A stretch of 64,000 bases of DNA from an uncultured Muribaculaceae bacterium (GCA_947627615.1 CANQWS010000010.1:1-64000); one strand, 5' to 3'; numbered from the stretch's first letter, positions 26,744 to 35,999 are shown. Translations and numbers: made by a program. The notes: generated by a model not told the origin, from the sequence alone.

Positions 26744-29362
26744 ATGAAAGAATTAGCCACGAAATATAATCCTGCCGATGTTGAAGACAAGTGGTATGCC
26801 TATTGGATGAAGCACAGGCTCTTCCACAGCGAACCCGATTCCCGCGAACCCTACTGCATTGTGATTCCGCCGCCCAACGTGACCGGCGTGCTTCACATGG
26901 GCCACATGCTCAACAACACCATTCAGGATATACTTGTGCGCCGCGCCCGCATGGATGGCAAGAACGCGCTGTGGGTTCCCGGAACCGACCACGCCTCGAT
27001 CGCTACCGAAGCCAAGGTCGTGGCAAAACTCGCGGCCGAAGGAATCAAGAAATCCGACCTCACACGCGAAGAATTCCTGACTCATGCCTGGGACTGGACC
27101 CATAAGTACGGCGGCATAATTCTTGAACAGCTCAAGAAACTCGGAGCTTCATGCGACTGGGACCGCACCGCGTTCACCATGGACGAGACCCGCTCGAAAA
27201 GCGTCACGAAAGTATTTGTGGAACTTTTCCGCAAAGGTCTCATTTATCGCGGCAAGCGTCCTGTCAACTGGGACCCCAAGGCACTTACTGCGCTGAGTGA
27301 CATCGAGGTTATCTACAAGGAGGAACACAGCAAACTCTACTATCTCCGCTATAAGGTGGTTGGAGAGGACACTTATGCCATTGTGGCCACAACCCGCCCC
27401 GAAACAATAATGGGCGACACCGCCATGTGTATAAACCCCAACGACCCCAAGAACCAGCATCTCAGAGGCAAGAAGGTCATTGTTCCTCTCGTGGGACGCG
27501 AAATCCCGGTAATCGAGGACGACTACGTTGACATGGAATTCGGTACGGGATGCCTTAAAGTCACCCCGGCCCATGACATGAACGACTACATGCTCGGTCA
27601 GAAACACAATCTGGAGACTATAGACATTTTCAACCCCGACGCTACAATCAGCGAAGCTGCCGGAATGTATGTGGGCATGGACCGTTTCGATGTCAGGGAG
27701 CGGATTGCCAAGGACCTCGAAGCTGCCGGACTGATTGAGAAAGTGGAAAACTACGAGAATAAGGTAGGATATTCCGAACGTAATCCCGACACCGTTGTGG
27801 AGCCTCGCCTTTCCGACCAGTGGTTCATGAAAATGGACTCGATGGCGAAACCGGCCCTCGCCGCTGTTGAGGATGATATAATCAGATTTATCCCCGAAAA
27901 ATACAAGAACACCTATCGTCACTGGATGACCGACATCCGTGACTGGTGCATCTCGCGACAGCTCTGGTGGGGCCACCGCATTCCCGCGTGGTATCTGCCC
28001 GACGGAAGTTTTGTCGTTGCCGAGGACGCCGAAGAGGCTCTGAAACTCGCGAACGAGAAATGTCCCGGCATCAGTGCTTCCGATCTCCGTCAGGAAGAGG
28101 ACGGTCTTGACACATGGTTCTCGTCATGGCTCTGGCCGATTTCCCTTTTCAACGGTATTCTCGACCCCGAAAATGCCGACATGAAATATTACTATCCGAC
28201 CACAACTCTTGTGACCGGACCTGACATTATTTTCTTCTGGGTGGCCCGCATGATTATGGCAGGATACGAATTTGCCGGACAGCAGCCGTTCAGCAATGTC
28301 TACTTCACCGGTATAGTCCGCGATGAAATCGGCCGCAAGATGTCGAAGCAGCTCGGCAACTCACCCGACCCGCTGAAACTGATTGCCGATTACGGTGCCG
28401 ATGGCGTCCGCGTCGGTATAATGCTCTGCGCTCCTGCCGGCAACGACATCCTGTTCGATACGAATCTTTGCCTGACCGGCCGAAACTTCTCCAACAAGAT
28501 ATGGAATGCATTCCGCCTTGTGACAGGTTGGGAAGTTGACGAAAATGCACAGCAGCCCGAGTCTGCCGCCTTCGCCATAAAATGGATGGAATCGAGACTC
28601 AGCGTAGCCATAGAGGAAATCAACGATCTGATCGGTAAGTTCCGCATTTCCGAGGCTCTGAAGGAGATTTATCGCCTCTTCTGGGATGAATTCTCGTCAT
28701 GGTACCTCGAAATGGTCAAGCCGGCCTACGGTTCGCCTGTCGATACCGCCACTCTGAACGCTACCAAAGGATTCTTTGACAAACTGCTGCGTCTGCTGCA
28801 TCCGTTCATGCCGTTCATAACCGAAGAGCTGTGGCAGCATCTCTGCGAACGCCGCGACGGTGAATCCATCATGTATGCTTCAACCCCTGAGGCCACTCCC
28901 GTCGACAACGACATTCTCAACATCATGGAACATGCCAAGGAGGTGGTCAACGGAGTGCGCAATGTCCGCGCGGTGAAGAATCTTCCCAACAAAGAGCCGC
29001 TGACGCTCAACATCCTCGGGACATGGGACAAGAGTCAGGACTCCGTCATCTGCAAGCTTGCCAACCTTGAGGGCATAAACCACAATGCAGATAAGGATCC
29101 TGCCGCCGCATCTTTCATTGTTGACGTTACGGAAATAAACATTCCTCTGGCCGGAAACATCGACAAGGAAGCCGAGATTGCCAAATTACGGAAGGATCTT
29201 GACTACATCACCGGATTCAAGGCCTCGGTAATGAAAAAACTTTCCAACGAACGGTTCGTGAACAACGCTCCCGCGGCCGTGGTAGAGGCCGAGCGCAAAA
29301 AGCTTGCCGATGCCGATGCCAAGATAGAGAGCATCAACAATGCCATAGCGACTTTGAGCTGA
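26744..29362 (+). CDS. valS: Valyl-tRNA synthetase
   Basis: Class Ia aminoacyl-tRNA synthetase, 872 residues from the ATG at 26744 ([18 protein letters not shown]), which matches the normal N-terminus; an in-frame ATG at 26663 would add 27 unrelated residues. The HIGH motif appears as HMGH ([15 protein letters not shown]) and KMSKS as KMSKQ. The CP1 editing domain lies between about 190 and 340, and the C-terminal coiled coil (about 805-872) is the valine-specific arm. It charges tRNA-Val and clears mischarged Thr-tRNA. Confidence 0.96.
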   Translation: MKELATKYNPADVEDKWYAYWMKHRLFHSEPDSREPYCIVIPPPNVTGVLHMGHMLNNTIQDILVRRARMDGKNALWVPGTDHASIATEAKVVAKLAAEGIKKSDLTREEFLTHAWDWTHKYGGIILEQLKKLGASCDWDRTAFTMDETRSKSVTKVFVELFRKGLIYRGKRPVNWDPKALTALSDIEVIYKEEHSKLYYLRYKVVGEDTYAIVATTRPETIMGDTAMCINPNDPKNQHLRGKKVIVPLVGREIPVIEDDYVDMEFGTGCLKVTPAHDMNDYMLGQKHNLETIDIFNPDATISEAAGMYVGMDRFDVRERIAKDLEAAGLIEKVENYENKVGYSERNPDTVVEPRLSDQWFMKMDSMAKPALAAVEDDIIRFIPEKYKNTYRHWMTDIRDWCISRQLWWGHRIPAWYLPDGSFVVAEDAEEALKLANEKCPGISASDLRQEEDGLDTWFSSWLWPISLFNGILDPENADMKYYYPTTTLVTGPDIIFFWVARMIMAGYEFAGQQPFSNVYFTGIVRDEIGRKMSKQLGNSPDPLKLIADYGADGVRVGIMLCAPAGNDILFDTNLCLTGRNFSNKIWNAFRLVTGWEVDENAQQPESAAFAIKWMESRLSVAIEEINDLIGKFRISEALKEIYRLFWDEFSSWYLEMVKPAYGSPVDTATLNATKGFFDKLLRLLHPFMPFITEELWQHLCERRDGESIMYASTPEATPVDNDILNIMEHAKEVVNGVRNVRAVKNLPNKEPLTLNILGTWDKSQDSVICKLANLEGINHNADKDPAAASFIVDVTEINIPLAGNIDKEAEIAKLRKDLDYITGFKASVMKKLSNERFVNNAPAAVVEAERKKLADADAKIESINNAIATLS

Positions 29363-29410
29363 TCAACCCATTTAAATCACAGTCAAGACAATCTCACCCG
29401 AGAATATAAT

Positions 29411-30613
29411 ATGCCTAACATTTCAAAACGCGGACAGATAATGCCCGCCTCTCCTATCAGGAAACTCGTTCCTCTGGCCCGAATGGCTGAAAAGCGCGGC
29501 GTGGAGGTCATACGCCTGAATATCGGTCAGCCGGACCTCCCTACACCGCAGGAAGGTCTGGATGCCTTGAAAAAAATTGACCGCACGGTCCTTGAATACA
29601 GCCCTTCCGAGGGACTTCTCTCCCTGCGCGAGAAACTCGCCGATTACTATCACCGGTTCAAAATCGATGTGTCGGCCGATGACATCATAGTCACCACCGG
29701 CGGAAGCGAGGCCGTTCTCTTCGCGTTCATGGCATGTCTTGATCCCGGCGATGAGATTATTGTGCCTGAACCCGCCTACGCCAACTATATGGCTTTCGCC
29801 ATTTCAGCGGGAGCTAAAATCGTCACCGTTCCCTCATCGATAGATGAAGGATTCGCTCTGCCTCCGATTGATGAATTTGAGAAACTCATCACTCCGCGCA
29901 CCAAGGGCATTCTGATCTGCAACCCGAATAACCCCACCGGCTATCTCTACACGCAGAAAGAGATGAATCAGCTGCGCGACATCGTGAAAAAGTATGACCT
30001 CTTCCTGTTTTCCGATGAAGTGTACCGCGAGTTCACTTACACCGGCGCGCCCTACATTTCCGCATTCCACCTTCCCGGAATAGAAGAACAGGTGGTGCTG
30101 ATTGACTCTGTATCAAAACGCTATAGCGAATGTGGAATACGCATCGGGGCACTCATCACCAAAAATGCCGAACTGAAGAAGAATGTCATGAAATTCTGTC
30201 AGGCACGTCTCAGTCCTCCTTTGCTCGGACAGATTGTGGCTGAAGCTTCAATCGACGCTTCGTCGGAATACATGCTGATGACCTATAACGAATATGTGGA
30301 GCGCCGTAAATTCCTCATCGACGGACTGAACCGCATACCGGGATGCTATTCGCCTATCCCTATGGGCGCGTTCTACACGGTTGTGAGTCTGCCCGTTGAC
30401 GATGCCGACAAGTTCTGCGAATGGTGCCTCAGAGAGTTCGAGTTCGAGGGTGCCACTGTATTCATGGCTCCCGCTTCAGGATTCTACACCACTCCGGGAA
30501 TGGGCCGCAATGAGGTCAGAATGGCCTACGTGCTCAAGCGCGAGGACCTTGCCCGAGCTCTTAAAGTACTTGCCGAGGCTCTGAAAGCTTACCCCGGACG
30601 CACCATTGGATAA
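29411..30613 (+). CDS. Class I pyridoxal-phosphate aminotransferase
   Basis: 400-residue fold-type I aminotransferase, of the aspartate-aminotransferase branch. The PLP lysine is in DSVSKRYSECGIRIG. The NPNNPTG motif and the arginine near the C-terminus (NEVRMAYVL) that binds the substrate carboxylate are present. The precise substrate (aspartate, another amino acid, or a keto acid partner) cannot be settled from sequence. It follows valS by 48 bp and precedes the permease gene by 27 bp on the same strand. Confidence 0.9.
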   Translation: MPNISKRGQIMPASPIRKLVPLARMAEKRGVEVIRLNIGQPDLPTPQEGLDALKKIDRTVLEYSPSEGLLSLREKLADYYHRFKIDVSADDIIVTTGGSEAVLFAFMACLDPGDEIIVPEPAYANYMAFAISAGAKIVTVPSSIDEGFALPPIDEFEKLITPRTKGILICNPNNPTGYLYTQKEMNQLRDIVKKYDLFLFSDEVYREFTYTGAPYISAFHLPGIEEQVVLIDSVSKRYSECGIRIGALITKNAELKKNVMKFCQARLSPPLLGQIVAEASIDASSEYMLMTYNEYVERRKFLIDGLNRIPGCYSPIPMGAFYTVVSLPVDDADKFCEWCLREFEFEGATVFMAPASGFYTTPGMGRNEVRMAYVLKREDLARALKVLAEALKAYPGRTIG

Positions 30614-30640
30614 AGTGACCATTTTCCCGTTACGGCTGCC

Positions 30641-31897
30641 ATGAACCTGTCGTCATTCATAGGCCAACGCATCAGCTTCCGCCAGGACGGCAGGAAGCTG
30701 TCGGCAGGTGTGGTCATAGCCGTAACAGGCATTTCGGTGTCATACGTCATAATGCTTCTGGCAATATCTATTGTCACCGGTTTCAAAAACCAGATTATTG
30801 ACAGACTCACCGGATTCAACGCCCAGATTACAATAATGCCCCCTCTGCCAGCCGAAGGAGAGGACGGACTTGAACCCATAGCCCTGACTCCGGAGTTGCG
30901 CAAGTCCATCCATGACATCAATCCCGATGCGGCCATATCTCTTTCCTTCAACCAGCCGGCAGTATTCAAGACCGACAGTGCTTTTCAGGGTATAGTGCTC
31001 CGAGGCATTGCTCATGACGGCAACTGGGACTTCGTAAGGAACAACCTGGTTCAGGGCAATATTCCTGACAGCGGCCATGTTGAAGAGGTGGTGATGTCGT
31101 CTCTTACGGCTTCAGCTCTCGGTGTCAGGTGCGGTGACAAAATAGTCACCCACTTTTTTGACGGGAACAATCTCCGCTCGCGGAATCTGCACATCTCAGG
31201 TATCTACGATTCGCACTTCAACGATTTCGACAACATGCTCGCGTTCACGCCAATCGGCATGTTGCAGCAGCTTTTCAATGTTGACAGTCTGAAATCCACT
31301 TCAATAGAAATACGCGGGCTGCCGCAGGATGAAGTGGATGAGGTATCCGTCAGGCTCTACGAGTCTCTGATGGCCGGGGCCATGTCGGAGAGTATGCGAA
31401 CGGGAGAGAATCCGTTTCTCTACCGAATCGAGAATATCAACCAGCAGTGTGCCATGTACATCAACTGGCTGAACCTACTCGACACCAATGTGCTGGTTAT
31501 CATTATTCTGATGGCATTTATATCAGGCTTTACTTTAATCTCGAGCCTGTTTATCATCATTCTTGAACGGGTGAACATGATTGGCATTTTCAAAGCTATG
31601 GGAGCCTCGGATTCACAGATTCGCCGCATTTTCATCTACATGGCCCAGCGCCTTGTGGTCCGTGGACTTGTCATCGGAAACGTGATAGCTCTGTCCATAA
31701 TATTCGCACAGATTCATTTCCATCTACTGCCGCTCGACCCTGAAGCCTACTATCTGAATTATGTACCTATGGACCTCTCATGGTGGTCTGTGCTTGCACT
31801 GAACATAGCCGTAATCATTATCTCGGCGCTGATTCTCATACTGCCCTCCTACCTCATTTCCACACTCTCTCCGGCAAAATCAATCAGATACGAATAA
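30641..31897 (+). CDS. LolC/LolE-type ABC transporter permease
   Basis: 418-residue inner-membrane protein with the FtsX/MacB-like permease plan: one N-terminal helix (about 22-50), a large periplasmic domain (about 50-270), and three C-terminal helices (about 285-310, 335-365, 385-410). It resembles LolC/LolE, which release lipoproteins from the inner membrane for delivery to the outer membrane. The ATPase partner (LolD-like) is not in the window. Assignment to lipoprotein sorting is by family only; a role as another extractor or efflux pump is possible. Confidence 0.82.
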   Translation: MNLSSFIGQRISFRQDGRKLSAGVVIAVTGISVSYVIMLLAISIVTGFKNQIIDRLTGFNAQITIMPPLPAEGEDGLEPIALTPELRKSIHDINPDAAISLSFNQPAVFKTDSAFQGIVLRGIAHDGNWDFVRNNLVQGNIPDSGHVEEVVMSSLTASALGVRCGDKIVTHFFDGNNLRSRNLHISGIYDSHFNDFDNMLAFTPIGMLQQLFNVDSLKSTSIEIRGLPQDEVDEVSVRLYESLMAGAMSESMRTGENPFLYRIENINQQCAMYINWLNLLDTNVLVIIILMAFISGFTLISSLFIIILERVNMIGIFKAMGASDSQIRRIFIYMAQRLVVRGLVIGNVIALSIIFAQIHFHLLPLDPEAYYLNYVPMDLSWWSVLALNIAVIIISALILILPSYLISTLSPAKSIRYE

Positions 31898-31967
31898 TTA
31901 TCATCCAATAATGACCCTTTTGGCATGATATTTGTTTCCTAAGTATCACCGATTTCTCCATTTTTAT

Positions 31968-31975
31968 TATATTTG
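31968..31975 (+). promoter_or_regulatory. -7 element before rsfS
   Basis: TATATTTG lies 30 bp before the rsfS ATG at 32006. The -33 side is not clear. Confidence 0.5.
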
Positions 31976-32005
31976 TAATCAATTTCATATATCAAGAATT
32001 CATAG

Positions 32006-32380
32006 ATGTCAGATTCAACAACCGCAACTTCTGTCGATATGCTCCGTCTGATAACCGAAGGTATTCAGGAACGTAAAGGCAAAAAAATATCTCATGTCGA
32101 TTTGTCAGACATTGAATCATCAGGTGTTTCCAATTTTATAATCTGCGAAGGAACAAGCACCATGCAGGTTTCGGCAATAGCAGACAGCGTCCGTGACTAC
32201 CTGCTCGAACATGCCGGAATAAAACCCTACAACTATGACGGCTACGAGAACTCCCAGTGGATCGTGATTGACTATGGCGACACTCTTGTCCATGTCTTCA
32301 TTCCGCAGGAGCGTTCGCGTTACAATCTTGAGGAACTTTGGAGCGATGCCAAAATCACCGAAATTCCTGATCTTGACTGA
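32006..32380 (+). CDS. rsfS: Ribosome silencing factor RsfS
   Basis: 124-residue protein of the RsfS/Iojap family. It binds ribosomal protein L14 and stops the subunits from joining in stationary phase or starvation. Family motifs are KKISHVDLSDI, SNFIICEGTSTMQVSAIADSV and DYGDTLVHVFIPQERSRYNLEELW. It precedes ftsH by 30 bp, a pairing common in Bacteroidota. Confidence 0.95.
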   Translation: MSDSTTATSVDMLRLITEGIQERKGKKISHVDLSDIESSGVSNFIICEGTSTMQVSAIADSVRDYLLEHAGIKPYNYDGYENSQWIVIDYGDTLVHVFIPQERSRYNLEELWSDAKITEIPDLD

Positions 32381-32410
32381 TATTCATCCCATCAACAGAC
32401 TCTTTTCCAG

Positions 32411-34480
32411 ATGAAGAATATACCCAAACCAAAAAAGACGGGAATATCCAGTATGTACTGGATGTACGTCGTTATAATCGTATTTCTCTTAGGTTGCTTC
32501 TATTTTGAGGACGAGCCTTATTCCAAGGAACTTGAGAGCTATACTCAGTTCGAGACCATAGCCAAAGAGGGCGGACTCAAGGAAATCGAGATCAACTCCG
32601 CAAAGCATCAGGCTGTAGGTATCCTGACTGAGGCTGCCGCCGTCAAGGAATTCCATAACTATGAAAAAGGCTCCAATCAGCCGGCGAGAGTCATTGTGAC
32701 CATCGGTTCACAGCAAGGAATAGAGAAAGACATTGACCAGTGGAAATCTACCGGAGCATTCAAGGGAGACGTACGCTATGACCGCTCCACCGATTTCTCA
32801 TCCTATATTTGGGCTTTCGGACCAATCCTGCTGATGATTGCATTCTGGTTCTGGATGATGCGGCGCATGTCCGGACGTGACGGAGGACCCGGCGGCGGTG
32901 TGTTCAGCGTGGGTAAGTCCAAGGCAAAGATTTTTGACAAGGACAATACCGACAAGGTCACATTCAAGGATGTGGCCGGCCTGTCAGAAGCCAAGACCGA
33001 GATAGAGGAAATAGTGGAATTCCTCAAGAATCCGCAGCGTTATACCGATCTCGGAGGTAAAATTCCCAAGGGCGCACTTCTCGTAGGCCCTCCCGGAACC
33101 GGTAAGACCTTGCTGGCCAAAGCGGTTGCCGGCGAAGCCAATGTGCCGTTCTTCTCCTTGTCAGGTAGTGACTTCGTGGAGATGTTCGTGGGTGTCGGCG
33201 CGTCACGTGTGCGCGACCTCTTCCGTCAGGCCAAGGAGAAAGCTCCCTGTATAGTATTTATCGATGAAATAGACGCCGTGGGACGTGCCCGCGGACGTAA
33301 CCCGAATATGGGCTCGAACGACGAACGCGAGAACACCCTCAATCAGCTTCTGACCGAGATGGACGGTTTCGGGACCAACAGCGGCGTTATAATTCTCGCG
33401 GCTACAAACCGTGCCGACATTCTTGACAAGGCGCTACTGCGTGCCGGCCGTTTTGACCGTCAGATCTACGTTGACCTGCCAGACCTCAATGACCGCGTGG
33501 CCATTTTCAACGTCCATTTGCGCAAAATCAAGAAGGACGATTCCGTTGACGTGAACCTTCTCGCACGTCAGACTCCCGGATTTTCCGGCGCCGAGATTGC
33601 CAACGTCTGCAACGAGGCTGCGCTTATAGCCGCACGTCACGACCATAAGACAGTGACACGTCAGGATTTCATCGATGCTGTTGACCGCATTGTTGGAGGT
33701 CTTGAAAAGCGTTCCAAGATAACCACTGACGAGGAGAAACGCTCTATAGCCATTCATGAGGCCGGTCACGCTACCGTGTCATGGCACTTGAGATTTGCCA
33801 ATCCTCTGATCAAAGTGACCATCGTTCCGCGAGGCAAAGCTCTTGGCGCCGCCTGGTACCTGCCTGAAGAACGTCAGATAACGCCTACGCAGGCCATTCT
33901 TGATGAAATGTGCGCTACTCTCGGCGGACGTGCCGCGGAGGAACTCTTCCTCGGCCGCATTTCCACCGGCGCCGCCAATGACCTTGAACGCGTGACAAAA
34001 CAGGCCTACGCCATGGTGGTTTATTACGGCATGAGCGATAAGCTTCCCAACCTTTGCTACTACGATTCATCGGGTCAGGACTACGGTTTCTCGAAACCTT
34101 ATAGCGATGAGCGCGCCAGGACTATCGACGAGGAAGTCTCCAGAATCATCAACGAGCAGTACGAAAGGGCCAAAGAAATCCTGAAAAAGCATGCCGAAGG
34201 CCACAATACCCTCGCTGACGTGCTGATAACGCGCGAAGTGATTTTCACTGAAGATGTGGAACATATTTTCGGCAAACGCCCCTGGGCCTCACGAACCGAA
34301 GAGATTCTTTCGGAAGACGCCAAAAAGTCACTTCCGGCCGCATCTGACACATCCACTTCCGACACCGAGACACCCCCGCCCGTCCCTGAGGACAAACCCG
34401 AAGAAGATTCTGAGGACAAACCCGAAGATAAGTCTGAAGACAAACCTGAAGAAAATCCCGAGGCCAAGACCGAAGAATAA
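32411..34480 (+). CDS. ftsH: ATP-dependent zinc metalloprotease FtsH
   Basis: Membrane-anchored AAA+ protease of 689 residues. Two membrane helices lie at about 14-32 and 128-150, flanking a short periplasmic domain. The AAA domain has Walker A GPPGTGKT at 226-233, Walker B FIDEIDA and the SRH arginines. The zinc site HEAGH is at H449-H453. It degrades damaged membrane proteins and some regulators. The last 35 residues are an acidic repeat array of EDKPE units that is not part of the conserved protease. The gene ends in a bidirectional terminator. Confidence 0.97.
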   Translation: MKNIPKPKKTGISSMYWMYVVIIVFLLGCFYFEDEPYSKELESYTQFETIAKEGGLKEIEINSAKHQAVGILTEAAAVKEFHNYEKGSNQPARVIVTIGSQQGIEKDIDQWKSTGAFKGDVRYDRSTDFSSYIWAFGPILLMIAFWFWMMRRMSGRDGGPGGGVFSVGKSKAKIFDKDNTDKVTFKDVAGLSEAKTEIEEIVEFLKNPQRYTDLGGKIPKGALLVGPPGTGKTLLAKAVAGEANVPFFSLSGSDFVEMFVGVGASRVRDLFRQAKEKAPCIVFIDEIDAVGRARGRNPNMGSNDERENTLNQLLTEMDGFGTNSGVIILAATNRADILDKALLRAGRFDRQIYVDLPDLNDRVAIFNVHLRKIKKDDSVDVNLLARQTPGFSGAEIANVCNEAALIAARHDHKTVTRQDFIDAVDRIVGGLEKRSKITTDEEKRSIAIHEAGHATVSWHLRFANPLIKVTIVPRGKALGAAWYLPEERQITPTQAILDEMCATLGGRAAEELFLGRISTGAANDLERVTKQAYAMVVYYGMSDKLPNLCYYDSSGQDYGFSKPYSDERARTIDEEVSRIINEQYERAKEILKKHAEGHNTLADVLITREVIFTEDVEHIFGKRPWASRTEEILSEDAKKSLPAASDTSTSDTETPPPVPEDKPEEDSEDKPEDKSEDKPEENPEAKTEE

Positions 34481-34496
34481 AATAGATCATCACCCT

Positions 34497-34538
34497 AAAA
34501 CAAGTCCCGACAAACGCAAATTTGCCGGGACTCGTTTT
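34497..34538. terminator. bidirectional terminator between ftsH and the FKBP gene
   Basis: AAAACAAGTCCCG (from 34497) pairs with CGGGACTCGTTTT (to 34538). The plus strand runs into TTTTATG and the minus strand into TTTTAGGG. It separates two convergent transcripts. Confidence 0.8.
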
Positions 34539-34555
34539 ATGTCTGTTTGTCGGGG

Positions 34556-34951
34556 TCAGGCCACTGAAATCAGTTCGATGTCAAAGATTAGTGTCGAGCC
34601 GCCGGGAATGCCCGGCTGGGAGCGCATTCCGTAGCCCATCTCGGCCGGAATATAGATTTCCCATCTGTCTCCCACGCTCATCTGCTGTATGGCAATGACG
34701 AGGCCCTGAATAAGTTCCCTCAGTCTGACAGCCATAGGTGCGCCGCCTCTGGAACTGTCGAACTTTTTGCCGTTGATGAGTTTTCCGGTGTAATGCATCA
34801 CAACCACACTGTTGCGGTTAGGCTTCCTGCCGGAGCCTGATGATTTGATGACCTTGCGGTAGATACCTTTGTCAACCGGCTCCACTCCGCTCGTCGTCGC
34901 TATCTCGGCAAGCAACTGACGGTTGTGCATAATCTGTTCCTGCTTCGCCAT
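34556..34951 (-). CDS. FKBP-type peptidyl-prolyl isomerase
   Basis: 131-residue protein with a single FKBP domain (about 45-131). Active-site landmarks are YTGKLINGKKFDSS, GLVIAIQQMSVGDRWEIYIPAEMGYG and GSTLIFDIELI. There is no signal peptide, so it is probably cytoplasmic, unlike the FKBP-like lipoprotein at 60.4 kb. It follows the DUF695-like gene by 3 bp and is co-transcribed with it from the promoter at 35418-35448. Confidence 0.92.
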   Translation of the reverse strand: MAKQEQIMHNRQLLAEIATTSGVEPVDKGIYRKVIKSSGSGRKPNRNSVVVMHYTGKLINGKKFDSSRGGAPMAVRLRELIQGLVIAIQQMSVGDRWEIYIPAEMGYGMRSQPGIPGGSTLIFDIELISVA

Positions 34952-34954
34952 AGT

Positions 34955-35392
34955 TTATTCTCCAGCTCTAATCTCGGCCTCCTTCATTTCATCGTATGCA
35001 TCCCAGTCAGGGTCGTTTTCCGCTATTATCGAGAGCGGAAGCTCCGGCAGGTCGGCAAGAGCCTCATTCAGTTTACGGCCGAATATATTTGTACTCAACG
35101 TATAGAATATCCAGTCACGCTGTCCGTCACCGGTGAAAATTCCTGTCATGACGGCCACCGGGTCCTTGTCGAATACGGCGCTCAGACGTTCGGTGACATC
35201 GCCCATCATAACGGATGTCTCATAATCAGGCATACCGTCAGGCAACGCGTCATAGAGCCAAGTGACTTCAACCCTTATGCTGAACCTCGGATTATTCCTG
35301 AATTTCGCTATGTCATTGCGCCCGGTCACAATTATGACCTTGCCTGATTCACTTTCCTGCGGTGATGTCCACCAGTCTGCCTCGTTTGCCAT
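34955..35392 (-). CDS. DUF695-like protein of unknown function
   Basis: 145-residue protein with no signal peptide or membrane segment. The middle part reads FSIRVEVTWLYDALPDGMPDYET and the later part GDGQRDWIFYT..IFGRKLNEAL, a pattern like the DUF695 family. The ending LIIAENDPDWDAYDEM-type segment supports that. The function is unknown. It is the first gene of a two-gene operon with an FKBP isomerase. Confidence 0.65.
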   Translation of the reverse strand: MANEADWWTSPQESESGKVIIVTGRNDIAKFRNNPRFSIRVEVTWLYDALPDGMPDYETSVMMGDVTERLSAVFDKDPVAVMTGIFTGDGQRDWIFYTLSTNIFGRKLNEALADLPELPLSIIAENDPDWDAYDEMKEAEIRAGE

Positions 35393-35417
35393 TTTCTGAT
35401 TAAAAATTAAATATCCG

Positions 35418-35448
35418 TAAAGATAGAAATTCCTGTAATTATATACAA
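35418..35448 (-). promoter_or_regulatory. promoter of the DUF695-FKBP operon (TTG, N20, TATCTTTA)
   Basis: On the minus strand TTG (35446-35448) is followed after 20 bp by TATCTTTA (35418-35425), one mismatch from TAnnTTTG. It lies about 25 bp before the ATG at 35392. Confidence 0.6.
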
Positions 35449-35547
35449 GATTTCATCAAAATATGAAGCAAAATATAATTATACAGGCATTTTACACCCT
35501 ATTTAGTTAAATATAGTTAACGAATTGTATTTTTATTTGGCCGCATA
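35449..35547. other. AT-rich spacer with no recognised feature
   Basis: This stretch between the minus-strand promoter of the DUF695-FKBP operon and the plus-strand promoter at 35548 is strongly A/T-rich. I see no ORF, hairpin or repeat that I would defend. It belongs to the 607-bp gene-free interval at 35393-35999. Confidence 0.6.
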
Positions 35548-35577
35548 TTGCAGTTAAAAATAAAAATATTAACTTTG
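35548..35577 (+). promoter_or_regulatory. promoter of a small non-coding/leader transcript (TTG, N19, TAACTTTG)
   Basis: TTG (35548-35550), a 19-bp spacer and TAACTTTG (35570-35577) form a consensus promoter. The transcript should start near 35581, inside a region without any normal gene. Confidence 0.78.
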
Positions 35578-35589
35578 CATCAGTTTTTC

Positions 35590-35610
35590 ATGGTATTAGA
35601 TTTAAGGTAA
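35590..35610 (+). CDS. micro-ORF encoding MVLDLR
   Basis: ATG, five codons and TAA, giving Met-Val-Leu-Asp-Leu-Arg. It starts about 9 nt from the predicted 5' end, so no Shine-Dalgarno site is possible. The stop is 4 nt before the terminator hairpin. That spacing is what one expects of a leader peptide whose translation could affect the hairpin. Chance occurrence of so short a frame is possible; the argument rests on its position. Confidence 0.4.
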   Translation: MVLDLR

Positions 35611-35614
35611 GAAG

Positions 35615-35647
35615 ATTATTCGTCGTGATGACGAGTAATTTTTTTTG
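35615..35647 (+). terminator. strong intrinsic terminator / attenuator
   Basis: ATTATTCGTC (35615-35624) pairs with GACGAGTAAT (35630-35639) in a 10-bp stem with one G-T pair and the loop GTGAT, followed by 8 consecutive T (35639-35646). No gene lies directly upstream except the micro-ORF. Confidence 0.85.
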
Positions 35648-35655
35648 CTTTAAGT

Positions 35656-35802
35656 GAGGTCCCCACCTTCATTAACCGAATAGGATAATTTCTAAGATCC
35701 CGACCTGAATAATAAGACAGGGTCTGACAATCCCTCAGTAATGAAAAACTTCAATTTAATTGAATCCATTATGTGATTTCAGTTAATTGAAGGCGGGGAC
35801 TG
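35656..35802 (+). ncRNA. multi-branched structured RNA of unknown family
   Basis: A 19-bp closing stem joins 35658-35676 (GGTCCCCACCTTCATTAAC) to 35782-35801, with one A/C mismatch and one bulged T. It encloses three hairpins: GGAT/ATCC (35683-35700), GACCTG/CAGGGTC (35702-35724) and TAATG plus TTCAATT with AATTGAA plus CATTA (35739-35771). The whole reads as a closed four-way junction. No ORF, riboswitch or known RNA motif (tmRNA, RNase P, SRP) fits. A 6S-like RNA is the main known alternative, but the layout is not the typical single long rod. Expression would need read-through of the terminator at 35615-35647 or an unseen promoter. Confidence 0.6.
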
Positions 35803-35830
35803 ACGTCCTAAAGCTTCGTAAAACTTCGGT

Positions 35831-35887
35831 GCCGGAATTTGGAATCAGGGTCAATTACCCATATTCAACGGCTGCATACTATTGCAG
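35831..35887 (+). ncRNA. two further hairpins downstream of the structured RNA
   Basis: First hairpin: GCCG (35831-35834) with CGGC (35869-35872), continued by TTG/CAA, AAT/ATT and GGGT (35848-35851)/ACCC (35857-35860). Second hairpin: CTGCA (35872-35876) with TGCAG (35883-35887). They share one base, so they may stack or exclude each other. They could be the 3' part of the same RNA. No U-run follows, so neither is a clear terminator. Confidence 0.45.
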
Positions 35888-35931
35888 ATAATAAACTGCG
35901 TTATAAAAACCATAAATTTCATCAATAAAAT

Positions 35932-35961
35932 TTTGTTTATCCGCGGCTTTGTCTATCTTTG
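35932..35961 (+). promoter_or_regulatory. promoter of the flavoprotein gene (TTTG, N18, TATCTTTG)
   Basis: TTTG (35932-35935) and TATCTTTG (35954-35961) are 18 bp apart, and the ATG follows at 36000. The flavoprotein therefore has its own promoter and does not depend on the RNA region upstream. Confidence 0.68.
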
Positions 35962-35999
35962 CATAAAATCATTAAAAAACCACCACAGCAATATATCTC

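Larger units (their letters stand above)
35581..35647 (+). ncRNA. predicted ~66-nt transcript holding a six-codon ORF and its own terminator
   Basis: Starting about 4 nt after the -7 box, this short RNA has a leader of about 9 nt, a micro-ORF (35590-35610) and then a 10-bp hairpin with 8 T residues. It could be a small RNA in its own right, or an attenuator leader from which some polymerases read through into the structured region that follows (35658-35887). I have the impression that the micro-ORF plus GTC-GTGAT-GAC hairpin recurs in other Bacteroidota, but I cannot check that here. Confidence 0.6.

Noticed and set aside
35647-35900. Pseudogene or degenerate coding remnant between the terminator and the flavoprotein gene
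   Set aside because: No frame stays open for more than a few dozen codons on either strand, and no protein similarity is apparent; RNA structure explains the sequence better.
35581-35930. tmRNA, RNase P RNA or SRP RNA in the gene-free interval
   Set aside because: None of the conserved cores (tmRNA tag region and tRNA-like ends, RNase P CR-I/CR-V, SRP tetraloop helix) can be found.
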